A stretch of DNA of 23,988 bases from Bacteroidales bacterium UBA1189 (GCA_002309805.1 DBYJ01000026.1:10748-34735); one strand, 5' to 3'; counted from the first letter of the stretch, positions 14,179-21,635 are shown. The notes: generated by a model from the sequence alone, not told the origin. Program-made: numbers and translations.

Positions 14179-15177
14179 ATGACATTTGCAAATCCAGGAT
14201 ACTTCCTTCTGTTGCTTCCCGTTGCTGCTTATATCGTTTGGTATCTGCTGCGCAACGACCAAAGTGAGCCATCCATGCAGGTTTCCACCACCTCCATGTA
14301 TGCGCAATTGCCCAAGAGCCCTCTGACGTGGCTTCGTCACGTTCCTTTCTTGTTGAGGGTTGCTGGATTAGTTTTGTTGATTATTGTCCTTGCACGTCCG
14401 CAATCCACCCATAGCTGGCAGCGAAGTGAAGTGGAGGGTATTGATATTATGATGGCTGTTGATATTTCCACCAGTATGTTGGCTGAGGATCTTAAGCCCA
14501 ACCGTCTGGAGGCTGCCAAACAGGTTGCTGCAGATTTCATCAACGGACGTCCGAACGACAACATTGGTCTTACCATCTTTGCAGGACAAAGTTTCACACA
14601 ATCTCCCCTGACAACCGACCATACCGTGTTGTTGAATATCTTCAACAGCGTATCGTGCAAGATGGTGCAGGAGGGTATTATCATGGATGGAACGGCAATC
14701 GGCGATGGCATCGCAAACGCCGTTACCCGTCTGAAGGACAGCAAGGCAAAATCGAAAGTTATCATTCTGCTCACTGATGGTTCGAATAACCGAGGCGAGA
14801 TTTCTCCGCTGACAGCTGCTGAGATTGCTAAGACCTTCGGCATCCGTGTCTATACCATCGGTGTGGGTACAAATGGAACGGCTCCTTACCCCATTACTTA
14901 CGGCGGCACTACCATGTACCAGAACATTCCTGTGGAAATTGACGAGAACACATTGCAGCAGATTGCTCAGACGGCCGACGGACAATATTACCGTGCCACC
15001 AGCAACAGCAAGTTAAAAGAGGTGTATGAGGAAATTGACAAATTGGAAAAGACGAAATTGAACGTGAAAGACTTCAGCCGAAAAAATGAGGAGTTCATGC
15101 CCTTCGCCCTTGCTGCTGTGCTATGTATCCTGCTGGAACTGCTCCTGCGTCTCACCCTTCTTCGTCGTATTCCATGA
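14179..15177 (+). CDS. batA: BatA, membrane-bound VWA protein
   Basis: 332 residues. It has N-terminal membrane segments at about 8-24 (FLLLLPVAAYIVWYLL) and 58-72 (LLRVAGLVLLIIVLA) and a C-terminal one near 305-325 (LAAVLCILLELLLRLTLL). The VWA domain between them has the MIDAS motif DISTS (95-99), then TIFAGQSFTQSPLT and VIILLTDGSNNRGEISP. BatA was described in the Bacteroides fragilis aerotolerance cluster. Its exact partner and biochemical action remain unclear. The domain probably faces the periplasm. A strong AGGAGG site at 14165-14170, 8 nt ahead of the ATG, supports the start. batB is a paralogue that follows after 30 bp. Confidence 0.93.
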   Translation: MTFANPGYFLLLLPVAAYIVWYLLRNDQSEPSMQVSTTSMYAQLPKSPLTWLRHVPFLLRVAGLVLLIIVLARPQSTHSWQRSEVEGIDIMMAVDISTSMLAEDLKPNRLEAAKQVAADFINGRPNDNIGLTIFAGQSFTQSPLTTDHTVLLNIFNSVSCKMVQEGIIMDGTAIGDGIANAVTRLKDSKAKSKVIILLTDGSNNRGEISPLTAAEIAKTFGIRVYTIGVGTNGTAPYPITYGGTTMYQNIPVEIDENTLQQIAQTADGQYYRATSNSKLKEVYEEIDKLEKTKLNVKDFSRKNEEFMPFALAAVLCILLELLLRLTLLRRIP

Positions 15178-15207
15178 TAATGTTGATTACTAAATGAGAA
15201 ATGAGTC

Positions 15208-16239
15208 ATGTTTAGATTTGAACAACCCACATACCTCTTCCTGCTGATAGCCCTTCCTGTAATGGTTATCCTTTTCATCGCATCAAACGTACGGCGGAAG
15301 CGTAACCTTAGGACGTATGGCGATCCGCAGTTGTTGAAGGAGATGATGCCAGATGCCTCCCCGGCTCGCTATAATTTGAAGTTCTGGCTAACGTTTGCTG
15401 CGCTATTCTTCCTTATTCTGGTTGCAGCACGTCCCCAATTCGGTACGAAGATGGAAACTATAAAGCGGCAGGGAATAGAAACGGTGATAGCCCTTGATAT
15501 CTCCAACTCCATGCTGGCACAGGATGTAGCCCCCAGCCGATTGGAGAAGTCGAAGAAAATCATTGCCAAGTTGGTTGACGAGATGCAAGATGACAAGATT
15601 GGACTTATCGTCTTTGCAGGGGAGGCTTTCATTCAGCTGCCTATTACTAGCGACTTCATCTCTGCCAAGATGTTTCTGGAAACCATACAACCGGACCTTA
15701 TTTCTACGCAGGGTACTGACATACGTTCTGCCATCAATTTGGCCACCCGCAGCTTTACGCCGAGAGAGGATGTTGGACGCGCCATCATCATCATCACCGA
15801 TGGAGAAAACCACGAGGGTGGGGCTGAGGAGGCTGCAAAGGCTGCTGCTGAAAAGGGGATGTTGGTTTATGTGCTAGGCGTTGGTTCACCCGAAGGTTCA
15901 CCTATCCCTGGCACAAAAGCCAATGACTACCGTAAGGACAAGGAAGGCAATGTCATCGTAACTCGCTTGAATGAGCAGATGTGTCAGGAAATAGCCAAAG
16001 CAGGTGGAGGTGCCTATATTCGTGTAGACAATACCAATGCTGCACAAAAGCTCCTGCAGAAGGAGATTGACAAGTTGGCAAAGGCTGATTTGGAAACCAC
16101 CGTTTATTCCGACTATAATGAACAGTTTCAAGTTTTGGCATGGATAGCCTTTATCCTCCTTGCGCTGGAGATGCTCATTCTGCTGAGGAAGAATCCTTTG
16201 TTTAAGAACATTAAACTATTCCGCGATGAAAAAGCATAG
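15208..16239 (+). CDS. batB: BatB, membrane-bound VWA protein
   Basis: 343 residues, paralogous to BatA with the same order of parts: two N-terminal membrane segments (about 9-27 YLFLLIALPVMVILFIAS and 58-73 LTFAALFFLILVAARP), a VWA domain with MIDAS DISNS (97-101), GLIVFAGEAFIQLPIT and AIIIITDGENHEGGAEEA, and a C-terminal segment (FQVLAWIAFILLALEMLILL). BatA and BatB may form a paired VWA unit for the MoxR ATPase, which is inference. The last 14 bp overlap the start of batC, so the two are probably translated together. Confidence 0.93.
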   Translation: MFRFEQPTYLFLLIALPVMVILFIASNVRRKRNLRTYGDPQLLKEMMPDASPARYNLKFWLTFAALFFLILVAARPQFGTKMETIKRQGIETVIALDISNSMLAQDVAPSRLEKSKKIIAKLVDEMQDDKIGLIVFAGEAFIQLPITSDFISAKMFLETIQPDLISTQGTDIRSAINLATRSFTPREDVGRAIIIITDGENHEGGAEEAAKAAAEKGMLVYVLGVGSPEGSPIPGTKANDYRKDKEGNVIVTRLNEQMCQEIAKAGGGAYIRVDNTNAAQKLLQKEIDKLAKADLETTVYSDYNEQFQVLAWIAFILLALEMLILLRKNPLFKNIKLFRDEKA

Positions 16240-17017
16240 CATTATCACTCATACTCCGCTTCATGTTTTAGCATGCTTCTGCTTATTGCTCGCTTTTGCC
16301 GTGCAGCCTGCAATGGCTCAACGTCGTACCGACCGAAGTTATGTGCGTAGCGGCAACCGTGCTTACAGCGACAGCCTTTGGCACAAAGCTGAAATCAAAT
16401 TCCGCAAGGCTGCCGACATGAATCCAGGTAACATCGATGCGAAATACAACTTGGCCAATACCCTCTACAGCCATTTGGTTACTGACAGCGTCCCCTCAGA
16501 ACAATTCAGCGAAATCTGTCAGGAAATCATTGAGCTCTATACCGCTGCTGGAGCTAACGAAACTGACCCTATGACGAAAGCAGCCATTAGTCATAACATT
16601 GGCAACACACTCTATTTGCGCGGATTATTTGAGATGAATGCTCGCAAGGAGGGAGTCAAGCAAACTTATGCTGCCTGTATCGATGCTTATAAAGATGCTT
16701 TGCGTGCCAATCCCGCTGACCATGAGACGCGCTACAATCTGGCAAAGGCAAAGGCTATCTACAATGCTGTTCCTCCTGGACAAAATCAGAATCAGCAAGA
16801 CCAGCAGCAACAAGAGCAACAGAGCAGCGAGAATCAACAACAACAGCAGCAGGAACAGCAGGAGCAGCAACAGCAGCAGCAAGAGCAGGAGCGCGACATC
16901 TCCAAAGAGAATGCCGAGCAGATATTGCAGGCTCTGATGCAGGATGAAAAAGACTTGCAGGAAAAGGCTCAGAAGATTGAGAATCAGAAGAACCGAAAAC
17001 TGGAGAAAGATTGGTAG
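16226..17017 (+). CDS. batC: BatC, periplasmic TPR protein with polyglutamine tract
   Basis: 263 residues. A signal peptide (1-31, PLHVLACFCLLLAFAVQPAM, cut before Q32) is followed by TPR units (about 38-80 YVRSGNRAYSDSLWHKAEI, NPGNIDAKYNLANTLY; and 140-180 AYKDALRANPADHETRYNLA). Residues 186-222 are almost wholly Gln with some Glu and Asp. The charged C-terminus (223-263) looks helical (EKDLQEKAQKIENQKNRK). TPR proteins mediate protein contacts; in the Bat cluster BatC is thought to help assemble the complex. The Gln tract is probably disordered and may vary in length by slippage. The gene overlaps batB by 14 bp. Confidence 0.9.
   Translation: MKKHSIITHTPLHVLACFCLLLAFAVQPAMAQRRTDRSYVRSGNRAYSDSLWHKAEIKFRKAADMNPGNIDAKYNLANTLYSHLVTDSVPSEQFSEICQEIIELYTAAGANETDPMTKAAISHNIGNTLYLRGLFEMNARKEGVKQTYAACIDAYKDALRANPADHETRYNLAKAKAIYNAVPPGQNQNQQDQQQQEQQSSENQQQQQQEQQEQQQQQQEQERDISKENAEQILQALMQDEKDLQEKAQKIENQKNRKLEKDW
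16781..16891 (+). repeat. CAG/CAA repeat encoding the BatC Gln-rich tract
   Basis: About 110 bp of mixed CAG and CAA triplets with GAG and AAT interruptions. The alternation of Gln codons could reduce slippage while keeping the protein tract. The antisense frames here give leucine-rich open stretches that are shadows. Confidence 0.8.
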
Positions 17018-17077
17018 AATAAGAAGTGAGAGAAATTGGAATGAGGAATTAGAATCAAGGAATTTGAATATATAGAC

Positions 17078-18940
17078 ATGAAGAATAAGAACCTGTTGTT
17101 CATCGCCCTTTTCCTGCTGACGGCAGGAGGGGCTTATGCCGACGACGTGAGCTTCACCGTCCAGGCACCCAATGCGGTGGTACAGGGCAATCAATTTCAG
17201 TTAGCCTACACCATCAACACTCAGAAGGTAAAGGATTTCCGCATTGGCAACATTGCTGACTTCGATGTGCTGATGGGGCCAAGCCGTTCCTCGCAGTTCT
17301 CTATGGTCAATGGTAAGACGAGCTCTTCCATTACCTACACTTATGTGCTGCGAGGCCGGAAAGAGGGTACCTATTCCATCCCTCCAGCTTCCATTGAGGT
17401 GGGAGGAAAGACGTACGAGTCGAAGAGCGTCACCATCAAAGTGCTTCCCCCTGATAACACCTCAGCAGGGCAGGGGAGCAGCGGTTCCTCTTCCTCCGGC
17501 TCCTCCAATTCCGGGCGTACGCAGGGCGGTGCTTCCACCTCTTCTTCCAGCAATGGGCAAATCAGCGACAGCGACATCTTCCTCATTGCTTCGGCAAACA
17601 AGACGAAAGTCTATGAGCAGGAGGCTATCTTGCTTACCTATAAAGTGTACACCACCGTTGACCTCCGTGAGCTTGACGGCAAGATGCCGGATCTCAAGGG
17701 ATTTCACATGCAGGAAGTGGATTTACCCGCTAACAAGCAGTTTACGCTTGAGCATTACCGTGGACGCAACTACAAGACGCTTGTCTGGCGGCAGTTTGTG
17801 CTCTTTCCTCAGCAATCGGGCACGCTGGAGATTCCCTCTGTCACCTATGAGGGTACCATCTACCAACAAGTGCGTAATGCCGATCCCTTTGATATCTTCT
17901 TCAACGGGGGCAGCAGCTATACGAAAGTCCAGAAGTCGCTTCGCACACCGAAGGTGACCATTGAGGTTAGTCCGCTGCCAGCTGGACGTCCAGCGTCGTA
18001 CTATGGTGGAGTGGGCGAATTCAGCATTTCGTCTGATATCAGCACCCAGGAGCTGAAGGAGAACGAGGCTGTCACCGTTCGTCTTGTCATCTCCGGCACG
18101 GGCAACATGAAGCTGCTGAAGACTCCCGAGCTGAATTTCCCTGCTGATTTTGAGGTGTATGACCCGAAGGTGGAGAACAACTTCAAGCTGAAGACGGGAG
18201 GATTGTCAGGCAACAAGGTGATTGAGTATCTGGCTATTCCGCGTCATGCCGGAGAGTATGAGATTCCCGGCTTTGAGTTCTCGTACTTCGACACGAAAGC
18301 TAAGGCCTACAAGACGCTCACCACCACGCCCTATGCGTTGAAGGTCAATCGCGGCAGCGGTTCGACAACGGCTGTCACCTCGGGCTATGTGAACAAGGAG
18401 GACCTCCGTCTGCTGGGCGAGGACATCCGCTACATCAAGCTGAAGGAGGCTCCGCTTCAGAAGTCAGGGGAATACTTCTTCGGTTCCACACGCTACTGGC
18501 TCTGCTATCTTGTTCCTGCGCTGCTGTTGCTGGCAGCCATCCTTGTCTGGCGGAAGAAGGCGGTGGAGAATGCTAACATTGCCAAGGTGAAGACGAAGAA
18601 AGCCAACAAGGTAGCTTCGAAACGACTGAATGCTGCCAAGAAGCTGATGGCCAGCGGCAACGAGGCTGCGTTCTACGACGAGGTGCTGAAGGCCCTGTGG
18701 GGCTACACTAGCGACAAGCTGGGCATCCCCGTTGCCAGCCTTTCGAAAGACAACATCGCGTCGGAGCTTGCTGACCGGGATGTCCCTGAGACGACTGTCA
18801 ACGAATTCACCACACTGCTGAGCGACTGCGAGTTTGCTCGCTATGCACCTGCCATCTCCGGCATCAAGGTGCAGGATATCTACGACCGCACCGTCAACTT
18901 GATGGACAAGCTGGAGAACAGCATTAGAATTAAGAATTAG
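17078..18940 (+). CDS. batD: BatD, large periplasmic/membrane protein of the Bat cluster
   Basis: 620 residues. The signal peptide is at 1-21 (NLLFIALFLLTAGGAYA, then DDVSF). Several beta-sandwich repeats follow (VSFTVQAPNAVVQGNQFQL, SITYTYVLRGRKEGTYSIPP, and others), interrupted at about 125-163 by a Ser/Gly-rich linker. A membrane segment lies near 472-491 (YWLCYLVPALLLLAAILVW). The cytoplasmic C-terminus (about 500-620) has AAFYDEVLKALWGYTSDKLG and LLSDCEFARYAPA, related to the module in the gene at 12991. The length and order fit BatD. It likely spans the inner membrane with the beta domains outside. Gap to batE is 26 bp, and the AATTAGG-type low-complexity DNA begins in its final codons. 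Confidence 0.92.
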   Translation: MKNKNLLFIALFLLTAGGAYADDVSFTVQAPNAVVQGNQFQLAYTINTQKVKDFRIGNIADFDVLMGPSRSSQFSMVNGKTSSSITYTYVLRGRKEGTYSIPPASIEVGGKTYESKSVTIKVLPPDNTSAGQGSSGSSSSGSSNSGRTQGGASTSSSSNGQISDSDIFLIASANKTKVYEQEAILLTYKVYTTVDLRELDGKMPDLKGFHMQEVDLPANKQFTLEHYRGRNYKTLVWRQFVLFPQQSGTLEIPSVTYEGTIYQQVRNADPFDIFFNGGSSYTKVQKSLRTPKVTIEVSPLPAGRPASYYGGVGEFSISSDISTQELKENEAVTVRLVISGTGNMKLLKTPELNFPADFEVYDPKVENNFKLKTGGLSGNKVIEYLAIPRHAGEYEIPGFEFSYFDTKAKAYKTLTTTPYALKVNRGSGSTTAVTSGYVNKEDLRLLGEDIRYIKLKEAPLQKSGEYFFGSTRYWLCYLVPALLLLAAILVWRKKAVENANIAKVKTKKANKVASKRLNAAKKLMASGNEAAFYDEVLKALWGYTSDKLGIPVASLSKDNIASELADRDVPETTVNEFTTLLSDCEFARYAPAISGIKVQDIYDRTVNLMDKLENSIRIKN

Positions 18941-18966
18941 GAATTAGAAATTAATAACTGAGAATT

Positions 18967-19794
18967 ATGAGAAGCAAGACATTCTATTCTTCATTTTTCA
19001 TATTTCATTTTTCATTATTCTTTTTCGCATTCACTACGTTTGCTCAGGAGGGTGACACGCTGACGTCGCAATCGTTCAGTTTTGCGGCTGACAGCACCCA
19101 GACGGAGCTCACCAAAGCTCTGGGCGACAGTGCCTATTCGGCTGGCGACTACGCCACAGCTGTGGATGTCTACGAACGTCTGCTGACTGATGGCGAGTCG
19201 GCCACGCTCTACTATAACCTCGGCAATGCTTATTATAAGGAGGAGGACATGGCACGTGCCATCCTCAACTACGAGCGCGCCCTGCGCCTTGCCCCTGCCG
19301 ACAAGGACATCCGCTTCAACCTTGAGCTGGCACGGAGCAAGACCATCGACCGCACCTCTGAGCGGGTGGAAATCTTCTTCGTGCGCTGGTTCCGCAACTT
19401 TGCCAGCCTGCTGTCCCTCGACGGCTGGGCCAGGGTGGGCATTGTGCTGTTTGTGGTGTTCTTGGCGATGGTAGCTATGTGTGTGTTCGGCAAGAAGCGC
19501 AGTCTGCGCAAGACGTCGCTGGTGCTTGCGTTGGTGCTGCTGGTGCTGACGCTGTGTGCCAACGCCATCGGCCACAGCCAGAAGCGGCGTCTCACCGTCA
19601 GGACAGAGGCCATCGTCATGCAGCCTAGCGTGGTGGTACGCAGCACGCCCAGTGCCAGCGGCACCGAGCTGTTCGTCATCCACGAAGGGCGCAAGGTGAC
19701 TATTACAGACGGCTCCATGCAGGCATGGAAGGAGATTGCCCTCGAGGACGGCAACGTTGGCTGGATTGAAACCAAAGCTTTGGAAATTATATAA
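18967..19794 (+). CDS. batE: BatE, TPR protein with SH3-like C-terminus
   Basis: 275 residues. A signal peptide very rich in Phe and Ser (MRSKTFYSSFFIFHFSLFFF, cut after TFA) is followed by two TPR units (about 45-115: TKALGDSAYSAGDYATAVDV, LYYNLGNAYYKEEDMARAIL). Two membrane segments sit at about 157-177 (VGIVLFVVFLAMVAMCVF) and 187-205 (TSLVLALVLLVLTLCANAIG). The C-terminus (about 215-275) is a bacterial SH3-like domain (VVVRSTPSASGTELFVIHEG, WKEIALEDGNVGWI). SH3-like domains of this kind often bind peptidoglycan or peptides. The order of parts matches BatE, the usual last Bat gene. Its signal peptide is encoded by TTCATTTTTCAT repeats. Confidence 0.92.
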   Translation: MRSKTFYSSFFIFHFSLFFFAFTTFAQEGDTLTSQSFSFAADSTQTELTKALGDSAYSAGDYATAVDVYERLLTDGESATLYYNLGNAYYKEEDMARAILNYERALRLAPADKDIRFNLELARSKTIDRTSERVEIFFVRWFRNFASLLSLDGWARVGIVLFVVFLAMVAMCVFGKKRSLRKTSLVLALVLLVLTLCANAIGHSQKRRLTVRTEAIVMQPSVVVRSTPSASGTELFVIHEGRKVTITDGSMQAWKEIALEDGNVGWIETKALEII

Positions 19795-19822
19795 ATTAAC
19801 TACCTTAAACATATAGTGAGAG

Positions 19823-20527
19823 ATGTTTAGCGACCTGACAGCCTTTGACCAGCGCCTGATGCTTGCCCTCAACGGGAGCGACTCGCTCTACATGGACGGC
19901 GTTATGCGGTTATTCACGGGGACGTGGATCTGGATGCCGCTTGCCTTTGTGGCCCTGATTGTATTGCTGAAGAACAATTCGCTGCGTCAGTTCCTGCTGC
20001 TGGCGCTGATGATTGCCGCAACGGTGTATGTGTGCGACCGCGTGACGTCGGGCTTCATCAAGCCGTGGGTGGGCCGTCTACGCCCCTGTCAGGACCCTGC
20101 GCTGTTAGACCAGATTGACATCGTGGGTGGTGCCCGCTCGGGACAATTCGGCTTCGTGTCGTCGCATGCTGCCAACAGCTTCGGCATCTTTATGTTCCTG
20201 GCGCTGCTCATCCGCAACAGCGGCTTCACCGTCACCATGCTGGTGTGGGCACTCGTCAACTGCTTTTCGCGCATCTACCTTGGGTTACACTATCCAGGCG
20301 ACGTGCTGTGCGGGGCTTTGTTCGGTATGCTGGTGGGAGGGCTGATGTATGTGCTCTACCGCCTGCTGAACAACCGCATGCGCCATTCGCCGCAGAAGAT
20401 TACCGACTTCTACACCTCGTCGGGCTATCTGCGTGACGACATCATCTCCATCCGCGTCACCGTGTACCTGACCTACATCTTCATTGCCCTCTACGCCTAC
20501 GTCTACATCAACCGCGTGCTCCTGTGA
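19823..20527 (+). CDS. PAP2-family membrane phosphatase
   Basis: 234 residues with about six hydrophobic segments. The three PAP2 motifs are K80-PWVGRL-R87-P88 (motif 1), SSHAAN (113-118; motif 2 with Ser in place of the usual Pro of PSGH) and S149-R-IYLGLH156YPGD160 (motif 3 with catalytic His). The family removes phosphate from lipid phosphates such as undecaprenyl pyrophosphate or phosphatidic acid. The active site is on the outer side of the inner membrane. The particular substrate is not readable from sequence, though lipid-carrier recycling or lipid A modification would fit an envelope operon. It lies 28 bp after batE. Confidence 0.88.
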   Translation: MFSDLTAFDQRLMLALNGSDSLYMDGVMRLFTGTWIWMPLAFVALIVLLKNNSLRQFLLLALMIAATVYVCDRVTSGFIKPWVGRLRPCQDPALLDQIDIVGGARSGQFGFVSSHAANSFGIFMFLALLIRNSGFTVTMLVWALVNCFSRIYLGLHYPGDVLCGALFGMLVGGLMYVLYRLLNNRMRHSPQKITDFYTSSGYLRDDIISIRVTVYLTYIFIALYAYVYINRVLL

Positions 20528-20562
20528 GCACACTATAAACTTGAAGTAAATTTTTAGAAGAT

Positions 20563-20820
20563 ATGAGCAAGATAATGACATTCAACGAACTCCGTTCCAT
20601 CAAGGACTCACTTCCCGAAGGCAGCATGCACCGCATTGCCGACGAGCTCGGTATGACTGTTGAGACTGTCCGCAACTTCTTCGGCGGCCAGAACTTCAGT
20701 CTTGGCGAGAGCGTCGGCATCCACCTTGAGCCGGGCCCCGACGGAGGTCTTGTCTGCATCGATGATACGACGGTCCTTGACAAGGCCCTCGCCATCCTCG
20801 CCGAGCAGAAGCCCAATTAA
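20563..20820 (+). CDS. Small helix-turn-helix DNA-binding protein
   Basis: 85 residues, recognised as a small protein widely conserved in Bacteroidales but without known function. An N-terminal HTH spans about 8-45 (FNELRSIKDSLPEGSMHRIA, DELGMTVETVRNFFGG). A short beta-rich tail follows (GIHLEPGPDGGLVCIDDTT) and a final helix (DKALAILAEQ). The recognition helix would be VETVRNFF. It lies 35 bp after the PAP2 gene and is the last gene before the hairpin at 20860-20893. It may be a regulator or nucleoid-associated protein. The 22-bp site array 130 bp downstream is one possible target, but that link is untested. Confidence 0.75.
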   Translation: MSKIMTFNELRSIKDSLPEGSMHRIADELGMTVETVRNFFGGQNFSLGESVGIHLEPGPDGGLVCIDDTTVLDKALAILAEQKPN

Positions 20821-20859
20821 CATCGGCTGACGGGTAGGGGAGAGCCCGCCGTCTTACGT

Positions 20860-20893
20860 CATATAGAGATCCGTTTCATCGTGTCTCTATATG
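20860..20893 (+). terminator. Hairpin, likely end of the ftsY-bat run
   Basis: CATATAGAGA (20860-20869) and TCTCTATATG (20884-20893) are perfect 10-bp inverted arms around 14 nt, starting 39 bp after the last gene. The downstream sequence TTGGTTTCATC is only weakly U-rich, so it may be a poor intrinsic terminator or an RNA-end stabiliser. A smaller GACGG/CCGTC stem (20829-20853) stands just before it. Confidence 0.5.
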
Positions 20894-20952
20894 TTGGTTT
20901 CATCATTGTATTATCTGACATCAGAATACATAATCAAGGAATACCTTTTTTT

Positions 20953-21062
20953 CATCGCAATGAAAAGAATTAATCATTGCAGTGAAAACAATCTTTCATT
21001 GCAGTGAAAAGAATCTTTCATTGCGATGAAAACATTTAACCATTGCGATGAAAACTTTCTAT
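20953..21062. repeat. Five-unit 22-bp-periodic array of near-palindromic CATYGCRRTGAAAA sites
   Basis: The core CATYGCRRTGAAAA begins at 20953, 20975, 20997, 21019 and 21041, exactly 22 bp apart. The ten central bases are palindromic or nearly so; the core of unit 1 (CATCGCAATG) is the exact reverse complement of the core of units 4 and 5 (CATTGCGATG), and most units are preceded by TTT and followed by AAAA. The A/T-rich linkers vary more (e.g. GAATCTTT). The array lies between the end of the + strand gene run and the zinc-ribbon lipoprotein gene, which ends at 21163. No unique spacers exist, so it is not CRISPR. It may be a multi-site operator, a protein-loading array or a dispersed repeat. 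Confidence 0.8.
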
Positions 21063-21162
21063 CCCTTGATTCTGTACAGACAACGAGCCTTTTACGAATG
21101 ACAGAAAAAACCTTTCTTCAGAGGAGAAAATGACTTTAATTTGAATTGGAAGCATTAGAATA

Positions 21163-21549
21163 TCAAAAAGTATACGATTCGCCACATCTTCGGCATTTAA
21201 GGGTAATCTGTATCTTGTTTTGACCAGAAGTCCCTGCCAAAACGCCAATAGCAGGGCCAAAAAGAATATCACCAATTATAGCTTTCTTCGTATTAAAGCC
21301 ACGTTTCGAAACAACCTCCATGATTTCACGTGATTCACAATAAGGACAAATATATTCCGTTACTTCGTCATCTTGGTAGTAAATCCAACTTTCCTTTGTA
21401 ATTTTTGCTTTTCTTTCCTTTGCTTTGGATCTCGTTACTTCATAATATGAATTATCAGGAGAATAAGATGTTTTTTCAGATGTGCCGCAAGAAATAAACA
21501 GAATCATTTGAAAGATAAACACCAGAAAAACAAACAATGGCTTTTTCAT
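21163..21549 (-). CDS. Putative zinc-ribbon lipoprotein
   Basis: 128 residues; not recognised as a named family. The N-terminus MKKPLFVFLVFIFQMILFIS then Cys21 looks like a lipoprotein signal, although the lipobox (FISC) lacks the usual Leu at -3. After a polar, Lys/Glu-rich stretch come CPYC (Cys68, Cys71) and CRRC (Cys119, Cys122), a zinc-ribbon pattern with an unusually long 47-residue gap. That gap holds a Gly-rich hydrophobic stretch (90-110: AIIGDILFGPAIGVLAGTSG) resembling a glycine zipper or membrane hairpin. If the Cys21 anchor is correct, the zinc ribbon lies outside the cytoplasm. The promoter at 21605-21635 indicates it is a single-gene unit. Function unknown. Confidence 0.65.
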   Translation of the reverse strand: MKKPLFVFLVFIFQMILFISCGTSEKTSYSPDNSYYEVTRSKAKERKAKITKESWIYYQDDEVTEYICPYCESREIMEVVSKRGFNTKKAIIGDILFGPAIGVLAGTSGQNKIQITLKCRRCGESYTF

Positions 21550-21604
21550 ATAACTTTCTATTTTGATTTAAGGAATGATGAGTTACGTTCCGAAGAATGC
21601 GCTG

Positions 21605-21635
21605 CAAAAATACGGGTTATTTTCGAGAAGTCAAA
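21605..21635 (-). promoter_or_regulatory. Promoter of the zinc-ribbon lipoprotein gene
   Basis: On the - strand TTTG (21635-21632), a 19-bp gap and TATTTTTG (21612-21605) match the Bacteroidetes consensus. The ATG at 21549 is about 55 bp downstream of the -7 box. Confidence 0.65.

Noticed and set aside
16625..17194. Leftward leucine-rich frame of 189 codons
   Set aside because: Produced by the antisense of the BatC glutamine tract; poly-Leu is a simple-sequence artefact.
19015..19872. Leftward 285-codon frame over batE
   Set aside because: Antisense to a gene with signal peptide, TPR and SH3-like domain; its product is rich in His/Gln/Arg without recognisable motifs.
20953..21062. CRISPR array
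   Set aside because: The unit is 22 bp with a 14-bp core and partly conserved linkers; no unique spacers and no cas genes.
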